19,939 nt of DNA, from positions 1-19,939 of the forward strand of contig SKHA01000010.1 of assembly GCA_007117185.1 (NCBI GenBank), in the 5' to 3' direction. The notes below the pieces were generated by a model. That model did not search any database and had not been told where the DNA came from. It saw nothing but the letters and a program-made list of their open reading frames with translations. Shown in pieces: positions 1-6,680 of this stretch; positions within the stretch are counted from its first letter, which is position 1; each line of letters begins with the position of its first letter. The position numbers and the translations under genes are program-made. The stretch comes from Spirochaeta sp. (GTDB lineage Bacteria; Spirochaetota; Spirochaetia; DSM-27196; Alkalispirochaetaceae).

Positions 1-260
1 CCGGCGAGGTGTTGCAGGTGGATGTGGCCGGCGGCGCGCTGCTGCGCGCCGCCATCTCGCTGCTGGTGTTTCCCCTGGCCGCAGCCGCCCTCGCCTGGGC
101 CGCTACCGCCACCGCGGCACTCGCCGTGGCTGCCGGGTGCGCCGCTGTCGGGGCGCTGTTGTGGCGGGGCAGCACCCACCGGGACCTGCCCCGGGGCCGG
201 CGCGCCACCGCTACCACCTCCGCCGCAGCGGTCAGTCCAGACGCGGGCTCCCCACTCTGA
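1..260 (+). CDS. RseC/MucC-like membrane protein, C-terminal fragment
   Basis: The reading frame is already open at the window edge (codons in phase with base 3) and ends at a TGA at 258-260, so only about 85 C-terminal residues are visible. They start with a short soluble stretch (GEVLQVDVAG), then LLRAAISLLVFPLAAA and a second hydrophobic segment, then a short Arg-rich tail. A beta-type stretch ending in Gly-x-x-Val, followed by 'LLRAA' and two adjacent transmembrane helices, is the typical C-terminal half of the SoxR-reducing/RseC (MucC) family. Family members sit in the inner membrane and are often linked to Rnf electron transport or envelope-stress control. The gene is convergent with lipB and overlaps its 3' end by 29 bases. 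The N-terminal part is outside the window, so the family call rests on the tail alone; another small two-helix membrane protein remains possible. Confidence 0.5.
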   Translation, partial: GEVLQVDVAGGALLRAAISLLVFPLAAAALAWAATATAALAVAAGCAAVGALLWRGSTHRDLPRGRRATATTSAAAVSPDAGSPL

Positions 261-927
261 ACTCCGGCTGAAACCCGAAGATCTGCGCCACCGCGCGCCC
301 CACCTCCTCTTTAACCTTCTGCATATCCTGACGCGTCCCGGTCACTCTCTCCAGGGAGGTCTGCCCGCGATCGGTGATGCCGCAGGGGACAATCCAGCCA
401 AAGTGGGAGAGGTCAGTGTTCACGTTGAAGGCAAACCCGTGAAAGGTGATCCGATCCTTGACGGCGATCCCCAGGGCGGTAATCTTCTCGTTGGCCACCC
501 ATACGCCGCGATGCTCCGGATCCCGGTGAGCCTCGACAGCGTAGTGTTCCTGCAGAACCTGAACGAACACCTCCTCCAGGAGGTTCACGAAGCGCTTCAG
601 GCTGCGCAGGTGCTGCCGCAGATCAAGGATGAGGTAGCCCACCAGTTGCCCCGGCCCGTGGTAGGTGGTCTCACCCCCTCGCTCGATCCATTCTATCGTC
701 CCGCCGGCGCTGGCAAGGTCCGCCGGCGAAATCAGCACGTCTTCCATCACGGCGCTGCGCCCCATCGTTATCACCGGCGGGTGCTCCAGAAGCAGCAGGG
801 TATCGTCGATGCGCTGATCCCGGCGCGCCGCAACCAATCGATGTTGCAGATCCAGCGCCGCAGCGTAGGGCATCACCGCCAGGTCGTACACGCCCAGGGT
901 GGCCCCCCCACCAAGGGTTCCTCTCAT
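232..927 (-). CDS. lipB: Octanoyl-[acyl-carrier-protein]:protein N-octanoyltransferase (LipB)
   Basis: LipB moves octanoate from octanoyl-ACP onto lipoyl-domain lysines, the first step of endogenous lipoate synthesis in the cytoplasm. The 231-residue protein has the usual family length. Visible motifs are RGGETTYHGPGQ (83-94, conserved His90), the lysine of NEKITALGI (Lys148), and FAFNVNTDL...IVPCGI with the thioester-forming Cys182. Both catalytic residues (Lys and Cys) are therefore present. The ATG at 925-927 is preceded at good spacing by AAGGAG, which lies inside the last codons of cheB. Only one base separates the cheB stop from this start, so translation is probably coupled. The 3' end overlaps the convergent RseC-like gene by 29 bases. 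lipA is not in the window. Confidence 0.96.
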   Translation of the reverse strand: MRGTLGGGATLGVYDLAVMPYAAALDLQHRLVAARRDQRIDDTLLLLEHPPVITMGRSAVMEDVLISPADLASAGGTIEWIERGGETTYHGPGQLVGYLILDLRQHLRSLKRFVNLLEEVFVQVLQEHYAVEAHRDPEHRGVWVANEKITALGIAVKDRITFHGFAFNVNTDLSHFGWIVPCGITDRGQTSLERVTGTRQDMQKVKEEVGRAVAQIFGFQPEFRVGSPRLD

Positions 928-928
928 C

Positions 929-2116
929 TCAGACCAGCTCCTTCACCAGCGTATTGATCGTCTCGGCCATTTCCTGCAATGAAACCTGGCGCCGGACAAA
1001 GCCGTTCTCCCAGGCTACCCGGGGCATTCCATAGACCACGCTGCTGGCCTCGTCCTGACCCACAGTCATGCCCCCGGCCCGGTAGATCTCGCCAATCTCA
1101 AAGGCGCCGTCGCGACCCATTCCGGTCATGATCACTCCCATCGCCCGGTTGCCGTAGCTTTTGGCCACCGAGCGGAAAAGGACTCCCGCTGAAGGGCGGT
1201 GGCCGTTGCATGGATCATCCTGGTGCAGGCGAATAACCGCAGCAAGAGAACGTTTCTCAATCTCCATATGATAGTTCCCCGGGGCGATGAAGATTCGCCC
1301 TGGCTTTACCAGGTCCCCGTCGGCGGCCTCGCGAACCTCAAGGGAAGTGATGCGATTCAGACTGGCGGCAAACTCGGTGGTAAACCCCGGGGGCATGTGC
1401 TGCACGATCAGGATGGGAACCGCCAGATTTCCGTCGATTCCCGCCAGCACCTTCCGCAGCGCATTAGGCCCGCCCGTGGATATTCCCAGAGCGATGATCT
1501 CCAGAGGCCCCGCAGGGCCTGGCTGGCCTGCTGCCGGTGCCTGCCCGGCAGCTTTCGGGCTGGCGAACTGCCCGCCCAATGGGCTCTTGCTGCGCCCAGC
1601 CTCCGGCGCCTGAGCCCCGGCGGTGGCAGACCCTTCGGCCATTTCCGGATCCCGGAGTGCGTAGTCCTCCGGTGCTTCCGGCAGGGATTTTCCGTGACGG
1701 CGGCGGTACTGCCCCCCGTAGGCCCGGAGCATCGTCACCAGCTGGTCCCCGACCACGTGAATATCGTGAGATACCGACCCGGAGGGCTTGAGGATGAAGT
1801 CACTCGCACCAAGGGCCAGCGCCTCCATCGTCACTTCCGCCCCTTCACGGGCGATGGACGAGAGGATGATCACCGGAACGTCGATCTTCCCCTCCCGGCG
1901 CGCCCGGAGAAACTCGATACCGTTCATCTTTGGCATCTCCAGGTCCAGAACCAGAACGTCCGGCTTGACCCTGGGGATCTTCTGCAGGGCAAATTCACCG
2001 TTCATCGCTGTCCCCGCTACGGCCAGGTCCGGCGCGCCCTCGATGATCTTGCTTACCAGGTTGCGCATCAGCGCGGAGTCATCGACAACCAGTACGCGAA
2101 TCGGCTCTATACTCAC
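929..2116 (-). CDS. cheB: Chemotaxis protein-glutamate methylesterase/deamidase CheB
   Basis: CheB removes methyl groups from chemoreceptor glutamates and so resets receptor sensitivity; phosphorylation of its receiver domain activates it. The 395-residue protein has a receiver domain (about 6-125) with Asp12/Asp13, phospho-acceptor Asp58 in LVLDLEMPKM and Lys110. A long Ala/Pro/Gly-rich linker (about 140-203) follows, then the esterase domain with the triad Ser213 (GISTGGP), His240 (IVQHMPPGF) and Asp336 (TGMGRDGA). The frame stays open another 58 codons upstream, but that part lies inside cheR and looks like out-of-frame translation. I chose the GTG at 2116 because it directly precedes the receiver domain, lies 13 bases after the cheR stop, and has an AGGA about 9 bases upstream. 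lipB follows directly. Confidence 0.97.
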   Translation of the reverse strand: MSIEPIRVLVVDDSALMRNLVSKIIEGAPDLAVAGTAMNGEFALQKIPRVKPDVLVLDLEMPKMNGIEFLRARREGKIDVPVIILSSIAREGAEVTMEALALGASDFILKPSGSVSHDIHVVGDQLVTMLRAYGGQYRRRHGKSLPEAPEDYALRDPEMAEGSATAGAQAPEAGRSKSPLGGQFASPKAAGQAPAAGQPGPAGPLEIIALGISTGGPNALRKVLAGIDGNLAVPILIVQHMPPGFTTEFAASLNRITSLEVREAADGDLVKPGRIFIAPGNYHMEIEKRSLAAVIRLHQDDPCNGHRPSAGVLFRSVAKSYGNRAMGVIMTGMGRDGAFEIGEIYRAGGMTVGQDEASSVVYGMPRVAWENGFVRRQVSLQEMAETINTLVKELV

Positions 2117-2129
2117 AGGTTTGCGTCCT

Positions 2130-2945
2130 TTATGCGTCCTTCGAATAGATACAGGCCCAGTCTGTCTTGAGGAATTTGAACTTCGTCTCCATCCCGAAGA
2201 GAGACTCGCTGTGTCCGATAAACAGGAACGAATGGGGCGCCAGGGCGTCCCAGAAGCGGTCCACCACCACTTTCTGTGCCGCCTCGTCAAAGTAAATCAG
2301 TACGTTTCGGCAGAAGATCACGTCGAGGTTCCGTTTCCCGCTGTCGTGTTTGAGGTTGTGATAGTCAAACGCGATCATCGAGCGGATCGAATCTTTGACC
2401 TGGTACCCGTTGTCCTGCCGGGTGAAGTACTTCTCCAGATAGGGGGCGGGAATACCCGTGACCCGACTGTCGGCGTAGAACCCCTGCTGACCGGTAAGTA
2501 CTGATTTCAGGCTGAGATCGGAAGCCAGCACCTCACCGCTGAACCCCGGAGGCATGAGCTCCAGCAGCTCCATGGCGATGGTGTAGGGCTCTTCCCCGGT
2601 GGAGCAGCCAGCGCTCCAGATCCGGATCTTCCGCTCTCCCCGGGCCCGCTTCTGCTCGATCAGATCCGGCATCACGTGGTGGCGGAACGTCTCCCAATGG
2701 GCGGCGTTACGAAAAAAACGGGTCAGGTTGGTGGTGACTGCATCCAGCAGAACCTTCAGCTCTTCGCCGTTGCTCCGGACGTGGTCGTAGTACTGCCGGA
2801 CAGTCTCCAGCTTGGCCAGACGCAACCGCTCTTTCAGCCGACTCTCAAGGATTGTCCGGTTGGACTCGGAAAAGTGGATACCGCTCTCGTTGTAGATCAG
2901 CGTGCGGAAGTGCTCAAAATCGGTATCGCTCAAGAATTCTGACAT
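2130..2945 (-). CDS. cheR: Chemotaxis protein-glutamate O-methyltransferase CheR
   Basis: CheR methylates glutamates of chemoreceptors using S-adenosylmethionine and works against CheB. The 271-residue protein has the helical N-terminal domain (about 5-80, with TTNLTRFFRN at 71-80), then the SAM-binding Rossmann domain: IWSAGCSTGEEPYTIAM (109-125), LASDLS (140-145), FCRNVLIYF (211-219) and GHSESLF (244-250). There is no C-terminal TPR domain, so this is the short form. The ATG at 2943-2945 begins MSEFLSDTDF and fits family N-termini. A TTG 14 codons upstream would add residues that overlap the promoter-like TTGACA. The ATG has no good Shine-Dalgarno; see the promoter entry. The gene is divergent from pyrG and heads cheR-cheB-lipB. 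Confidence 0.96.
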   Translation of the reverse strand: MSEFLSDTDFEHFRTLIYNESGIHFSESNRTILESRLKERLRLAKLETVRQYYDHVRSNGEELKVLLDAVTTNLTRFFRNAAHWETFRHHVMPDLIEQKRARGERKIRIWSAGCSTGEEPYTIAMELLELMPPGFSGEVLASDLSLKSVLTGQQGFYADSRVTGIPAPYLEKYFTRQDNGYQVKDSIRSMIAFDYHNLKHDSGKRNLDVIFCRNVLIYFDEAAQKVVVDRFWDALAPHSFLFIGHSESLFGMETKFKFLKTDWACIYSKDA

Positions 2946-2958
2946 TGCTTTGCGGCAA

Positions 2959-2987
2959 AGAGTAATTCCTACCCTCCGTGCTGTCAA
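2959..2987 (-). promoter_or_regulatory. Candidate sigma-70 promoter for cheR-cheB-lipB
   Basis: On the minus strand a perfect TTGACA (2987-2982) is followed after 17 bases by TACTCT (2964-2959), a weak -10 match (3 of 6). The expected transcription start would fall only about 7 bases before the cheR ATG. The GGAGGG at about 2977-2972 would then lie in the spacer and not act as a ribosome site. The strong -35 and optimal spacing support the call; the poor -10 weakens it. Confidence 0.4.
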
Positions 2988-3005
2988 TTACGACGCCGAT
3001 TCGGG

Positions 3006-3035
3006 TTGTCATGCCACCCCGGCGCAGGAGATAAT
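3006..3035 (+). promoter_or_regulatory. Candidate sigma-70 promoter for the pyrG operon
   Basis: TTGTCA (3006-3011, 5 of 6) and GATAAT (3030-3035, 5 of 6) are separated by 18 bases in the 100-base gap between the divergent cheR and pyrG starts. The predicted start site lies about 3-5 bases before the pyrG ATG at 3046. The AGGAG at 3026-3030 is 15 bases from the ATG, too far for a good Shine-Dalgarno, and would be upstream of the transcript. Confidence 0.55.
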
Positions 3036-3045
3036 ACGATCCCGA

Positions 3046-4680
3046 ATGAACAAGTATATATTCGTTACCGGCGGCGTCTGCTCAAGTCTCGGCAAGGGTG
3101 TTGCCGCTGCATCGTTGGGCAGCCTCCTGGAATGCCGCGGCCTTACCGTTCGGATGATCAAAGTTGATCCCTACATCAACGTCGATGCGGGGACGATGAG
3201 TCCCTACCAGCACGGCGAGGTCTACGTCACCGACGACGGCGCTGAAACCGACCTGGACCTGGGCAACTACGCCCGGTTCACTGCGTCGACCCTCTCCCGG
3301 GCCAACTCCATCACCACCGGCCAGATCTACCAGGAGGTGATCCGCCGTGAGCGGGAGGGGCGCTACCTGGGCCGCACCGTCCAGGTGATTCCCCACATCA
3401 CAGACCGGATCAAACAGCGCATCCGCGCCGTCGGCGACGAAGCGGGGGTTCACGCCACCATCGTTGAGGTGGGTGGCACCGTGGGAGACATCGAGTCCTA
3501 CCCGTTCCTGGAAGCGGTGCGCCAGATGATCCACGAGCTGGGCAAGAAGAACGTCCTGGCGGTGCACCTGACCCTCATCCCCGAGGTAGCCAACGGAGAG
3601 CTCAAGACCAAACCTACCCAGCACTCGGTGAAGGAACTCCGGGAGATTGGTATCCAGCCGGACGTGCTGCTCTGCCGTGCTCCCGAGCAGCTCCCCGAGG
3701 ATATGCGCCGCAAGATCGCCCTCTTCACCAACGTTGACGTGGACGGGGTGATCTCCGCTTACGACATCAAGTCCACCCTCTATGAGATTCCCCTGATGTA
3801 CCACCAGCAGGGGCTGGACTCGATCTGCCTCTCCCGCCTGGAGATGGAAATTCCCGAGGCGGATCTCAGTGGTTGGGAGCGGGTTGTCTCGGTGGTAACC
3901 GGCAGTTCCCAGGTGGTGCGGATCGCCGTGGTGGGCAAGTACATCGAACTGAGTGATTCCTACAAATCAGTGGACGAGGCGTTGATCCACGGCGGGATCG
4001 CCAACGACAGCCGCGTTCAGTTGATCAAGGTCGACTCCGAAAAGATCGAACGCGGCGAGATCGACCCGGAGAAGGTCTTCGCCGAGATCGACGGAATTCT
4101 GGTGCCCGGCGGCTTTGGCAGCCGCGGTATCGACGGCATGGTCCGGACGGCAGAGTACGCCCGCACCCGTGGCATCCCCTATTTCGGAATCTGCCTGGGC
4201 ATGCAGATCATGGTGATCGAGTTCGCCCGGAACGTCCTGGGGCTCAACGGCGCGGACAGCACCGAGTTCGTACCGGATTGCCAGAACCCCGTGGTCAGCC
4301 TTCTGGAAGAACAGATCGACGTCAAGAACTACGGCGGCACCATGCGCCTGGGCCGCAGCGCCTCCCGGCTCCTGCCGGACACCCTGATTCGCAGCGTCTA
4401 CGGGGAAGAGATCATCTATGAACGGCACCGTCACCGCTACGAAGTATCCAACAGCTACCGGCAGCGTCTGAACGAGAGTGGTTTGACCACCGGCGGGGTT
4501 ACCGAAGACTCGTCTCTGGTGGAATCGCTGGAGTGGGCGGGTCACCCCTGGGGGCTGGGGGTGCAGTTTCATCCCGAGTTCATCTCCCGCCCTGCCGACG
4601 CCCACCCCCTCTTCCGGGAGTTCATCGGCGCGTCGATCCGGTATCGGGGGCAGCGCAGCGGTGTTGTCGGCGAAACGTAA
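3046..4680 (+). CDS. pyrG: CTP synthase (glutamine-hydrolysing)
   Basis: PyrG converts UTP to CTP with ATP and glutamine-derived ammonia, in the cytoplasm. The 544-residue length is standard. The N-terminal synthetase domain starts MNKYIFVTGGVCSSLGKG, with the P-loop-like GGVCSSLGKG, and contains DPYINVDAGTMSPYQHGEV and VEVGGTVGDIES. The C-terminal class I glutamine amidotransferase domain has the nucleophile Cys383 in FGICLGMQ, and His509/Glu511 in QFHPEF complete the triad. The ATG at 3046 was chosen because the conserved N-terminus starts there; the open frame upstream runs into the cheR side and has no family similarity. The 3' end overlaps lptC by 20 bases. CTP feeds CMP-sugar and lipid synthesis, and pyrG beside lpt genes is also seen in other diderms. 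Confidence 0.98.
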   Translation: MNKYIFVTGGVCSSLGKGVAAASLGSLLECRGLTVRMIKVDPYINVDAGTMSPYQHGEVYVTDDGAETDLDLGNYARFTASTLSRANSITTGQIYQEVIRREREGRYLGRTVQVIPHITDRIKQRIRAVGDEAGVHATIVEVGGTVGDIESYPFLEAVRQMIHELGKKNVLAVHLTLIPEVANGELKTKPTQHSVKELREIGIQPDVLLCRAPEQLPEDMRRKIALFTNVDVDGVISAYDIKSTLYEIPLMYHQQGLDSICLSRLEMEIPEADLSGWERVVSVVTGSSQVVRIAVVGKYIELSDSYKSVDEALIHGGIANDSRVQLIKVDSEKIERGEIDPEKVFAEIDGILVPGGFGSRGIDGMVRTAEYARTRGIPYFGICLGMQIMVIEFARNVLGLNGADSTEFVPDCQNPVVSLLEEQIDVKNYGGTMRLGRSASRLLPDTLIRSVYGEEIIYERHRHRYEVSNSYRQRLNESGLTTGGVTEDSSLVESLEWAGHPWGLGVQFHPEFISRPADAHPLFREFIGASIRYRGQRSGVVGET

Positions 4681-5221
4681 AGCCCCATTTCTGGCGCTGC
4701 TGGGAGCAGCAACGTTTCTCGGGTGTACCTTTGACTACAGCGACAGTCAGGTTGAGTCCCGCCAGAGGGGGGAACAGCCGCAGCTGGAGCTGCTGGACGT
4801 TCGCATGGTGGTGGAGCGGGATACCCGGCTGGAACTCACCGCCTCGCGCATCGCCGTCTATCAGCAGCGGCGCACCCAGGAGTTTGAAGACCTCATCTTT
4901 CGCGAGTTTGACACTGCCGGGGAGATCCGCCTTGAAGGGCGAGCTGCCGCGGGGTCTCTGGACCTCGATACGGAGGATGTACAACTGTTTGGAGAGGTGG
5001 TTTTCTACTCCAGCGTGGAGGGGGCGGAGCTGGTCAGCTCCTTTCTCTCCTGGGAGAACGCCGAGCGGGTGCTTCGGGGCGAGCCGGACGGTGTCGTCCG
5101 TATCCTCAGGGACGACGGGTCCTGGGTTGAGGGCCGGGGTGTCCGGGTGGACGGTCGACGGAATGTCGTTGAGTTCACTCAGGGGCTTGAAGGGGAGTTT
5201 CGCCGGGAGGACACGCCGTGA
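4661..5221 (+). CDS. lptC: LptC-like protein of the lipopolysaccharide export system, probable lipoprotein
   Basis: LptC relays LPS (or another lipid) from the LptB2FG transporter to LptA in the periplasm. The 186-residue protein starts with a basic n-region (AKRK), a hydrophobic core and ATFLGC, giving a lipobox-like cysteine at Cys22 in place of the usual membrane anchor. The rest is repeated beta-strand material of the LptC/YrbK fold: VRMVVERDTRLELTASRIAVY, IRLEGRAAAGSLDL and VVEFTQGLEGEF. Identity is supported by position directly before lptA and lptB. The start is GTG at 4661 or TTG at 4664, with GGGGG about 10 bases upstream, inside the end of pyrG. The stop overlaps the lptA start by 4 bases (GTGA), indicating coupling. 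Sequence conservation in this family is low, so the call depends partly on context. Confidence 0.8.
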   Translation: MLSAKRKAPFLALLGAATFLGCTFDYSDSQVESRQRGEQPQLELLDVRMVVERDTRLELTASRIAVYQQRRTQEFEDLIFREFDTAGEIRLEGRAAAGSLDLDTEDVQLFGEVVFYSSVEGAELVSSFLSWENAERVLRGEPDGVVRILRDDGSWVEGRGVRVDGRRNVVEFTQGLEGEFRREDTP

Positions 5222-5922
5222 CCACCTCCTCTCGAGGTATCCCCCGGGTGCTGCCGGCGCCGGTGCTGGCGCTGGTACTGGTTGCCGTGGCGGCCCTGGC
5301 CGTACCCGCTGCCCTCCCGGCAGACTCCTTCCGCTTCTCCGGGGACCGCACCGAGATCGTTCTGGCGGAGGGGCGACAGCGTACCCTGCTGCGGGGTAAC
5401 GCCCGGGTGGTGAGCAACTCCTTCACCCTGGAGGCGCAAGAGATCGAACTCTCCGGAACGGACTTCCGTTACGCCGAAACCCGCGGGTCGGTGCGGGTCA
5501 CCGACAGTGAACGGGACATGACGATCAGTGCGGATCGTCTCCGGTTCGACCGGGAGACCGAGAACACCCGGGCCTCCGGCAACGTTGTGGTGGAAGACCG
5601 GGAGAACGACCTGGTCCTGCGGGGCGGCCACATGGAAACCCGGGAAGGGGGCGACCTGCTGTTCGTTCAGATCGCTGTTCGGGTGCTGCAGGACGATCTG
5701 GTGGCCAGGGCGCAGTTTCTGCGGTACCGCCGGGCGGATTCGGTGATCGAGCTCTCCGGCTTTCCTATCGTCTACTGGAAGGGCGACCGCTACCGCGCCA
5801 CCCGGATTATCCTCAACCTTGATACCGAAGAGATCGAGCTGCAGGGTCAGGTGGAGGGGGCTGTCACGGTGGAACGCGAGGAGGACGATGCGGCCGAACC
5901 CGAGGAGGACCCCGGTGAGTGA
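5218..5922 (+). CDS. lptA: LptA/OstA-like periplasmic lipopolysaccharide transport protein
   Basis: LptA forms the periplasmic bridge of the Lpt machine. The 234-residue protein has a signal peptide with a hydrophobic core at about 14-33 and a likely signal peptidase I site after ALPA (residue 35). An OstA-type beta-jellyroll follows, made of short alternating strands such as DRTEIVLAEGRQRTLLRGNA, ISADRLRFDRETENTRASGN and NLDTEEIELQGQVEGAV. The last 20 residues are strongly acidic. The GTG start overlaps the lptC stop by 4 bases and has GGGAGG about 8 bases upstream. The end overlaps the lptB start by 8 bases. The order lptC-lptA-lptB matches the canonical transport locus. LptD, LptF and LptG are not in the window. 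Confidence 0.88.
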   Translation: MTTSSRGIPRVLPAPVLALVLVAVAALAVPAALPADSFRFSGDRTEIVLAEGRQRTLLRGNARVVSNSFTLEAQEIELSGTDFRYAETRGSVRVTDSERDMTISADRLRFDRETENTRASGNVVVEDRENDLVLRGGHMETREGGDLLFVQIAVRVLQDDLVARAQFLRYRRADSVIELSGFPIVYWKGDRYRATRIILNLDTEEIELQGQVEGAVTVEREEDDAAEPEEDPGE

Positions 5923-6643
5923 TCGACTGCGTGTTACCGCGCTGCGCAAGCGCTTCGGCCGCAAGGAAGTGGTATGCGGGGTGGATTTCGCCATGGAGAA
6001 CGGCCAGGTGGTGAGCCTTCTGGGGCCCAACGGCGCGGGCAAGACAACGGTGTTCTACATGATCGTGGGGTTCATCCGCCCCACCTCCGGGCAGGTGTAT
6101 CTGAACGACCGGGAGATCACCACCCTGCCGATGTTCCGGCGCGCCCGGGCGGGGATATCCTATCTGCCCCAGGAAGCGTCGGTCTTTCGCAAGCTCTCGG
6201 TAGAGCAGAACATCATGGCGGTGCTGGAGCACCGGAAGGACCTGTCCAGGGAGGAACGCCGCCATCGGGTGGAAACCCTGCTGGATGAGCTGGGGATCGC
6301 CTCGCTGCGGAGGCAGAAGGCGTACACCCTTTCCGGTGGCGAGCGTCGCCGTACCGAGATTGCCAGGGCGCTGGCCATCGAACCCCGGTTCCTCCTTCTG
6401 GATGAACCTTTTGCCGGAATCGACCCCCGAGCGCGTTTTGAGATCAAGAGTATCTGTGCTCACCTCGCTGAAAAAGGGATCGGTATTCTCATCACCGACC
6501 ATAACGAACGGGATACCCTGGAGATATCCAGCTACTCCTACATCATCCACCAGGGCCAGATCGTCGTTGCCGGGACCCGCAGCGAAGTGGAGCAGAATGA
6601 GACGGCCCGCCGCATCTATCTGGGCGAGGACTACCAGCGGTAA
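5915..6643 (+). CDS. lptB: LPS export ABC transporter ATP-binding protein LptB
   Basis: LptB is the cytoplasmic ATPase of LptB2FG, which extracts LPS-type lipids from the inner membrane. The 242-residue protein has all ABC motifs: Walker A GPNGAGKTT (37-45), Q-loop Gln86 in YLPQEASVFRKLS, signature LSGGERRR (139-146), Walker B LLLDEPFAGIDP (Asp163, Glu164) and switch His196 in ITDHNERD. YLPQE and FAGIDP are typical of LptB. I chose the GTG at 5915, which gives VSDRLRV and has a strong AGGAGG six bases upstream. The frame is open 32 codons further up, but that segment lies in lptA and is not family-like. The start overlaps lptA by 8 bases, so translation is probably coupled. Confidence 0.96.
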   Translation: MSDRLRVTALRKRFGRKEVVCGVDFAMENGQVVSLLGPNGAGKTTVFYMIVGFIRPTSGQVYLNDREITTLPMFRRARAGISYLPQEASVFRKLSVEQNIMAVLEHRKDLSREERRHRVETLLDELGIASLRRQKAYTLSGGERRRTEIARALAIEPRFLLLDEPFAGIDPRARFEIKSICAHLAEKGIGILITDHNERDTLEISSYSYIIHQGQIVVAGTRSEVEQNETARRIYLGEDYQR

Positions 6644-6644
6644 A

Positions 6645-6673
6645 TTGACAAACCCCGGGGCGTCTCCCATTAT
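6645..6673 (+). promoter_or_regulatory. Candidate promoter for rpoN within the operon
   Basis: A perfect TTGACA (6645-6650) begins one base after the lptB stop and is followed after 17 bases by CATTAT (6668-6673, 4 of 6). Transcription would start at or a few bases before the ATG at 6681. An ATG at 6672 overlaps the -10 box, so it could not be used from this promoter. This would give rpoN and downstream genes an independent transcript inside the pyrG-holA run. Confidence 0.45.
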
Positions 6674-6680
6674 GGTAGGT

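Noticed and set aside
22..957. Long plus-strand open frame opposite lipB
   Set aside because: It is antisense to a clear lipB with intact catalytic motifs, and its translation (many His, Pro, Arg and Gln) has no recognisable domain. The G+C-rich codon pattern creates such frames.
2117..2290. N-terminal extension of cheB into cheR
   Set aside because: The added 58 residues are Arg/Ser/Trp-rich out-of-frame translation of cheR; the GTG at 2116 has a ribosome site and directly precedes the receiver domain.
1199..2504. Plus-strand open frames opposite cheB and cheR
   Set aside because: They mirror the coding phase of two well-supported minus-strand genes and show no family motif or ribosome site.
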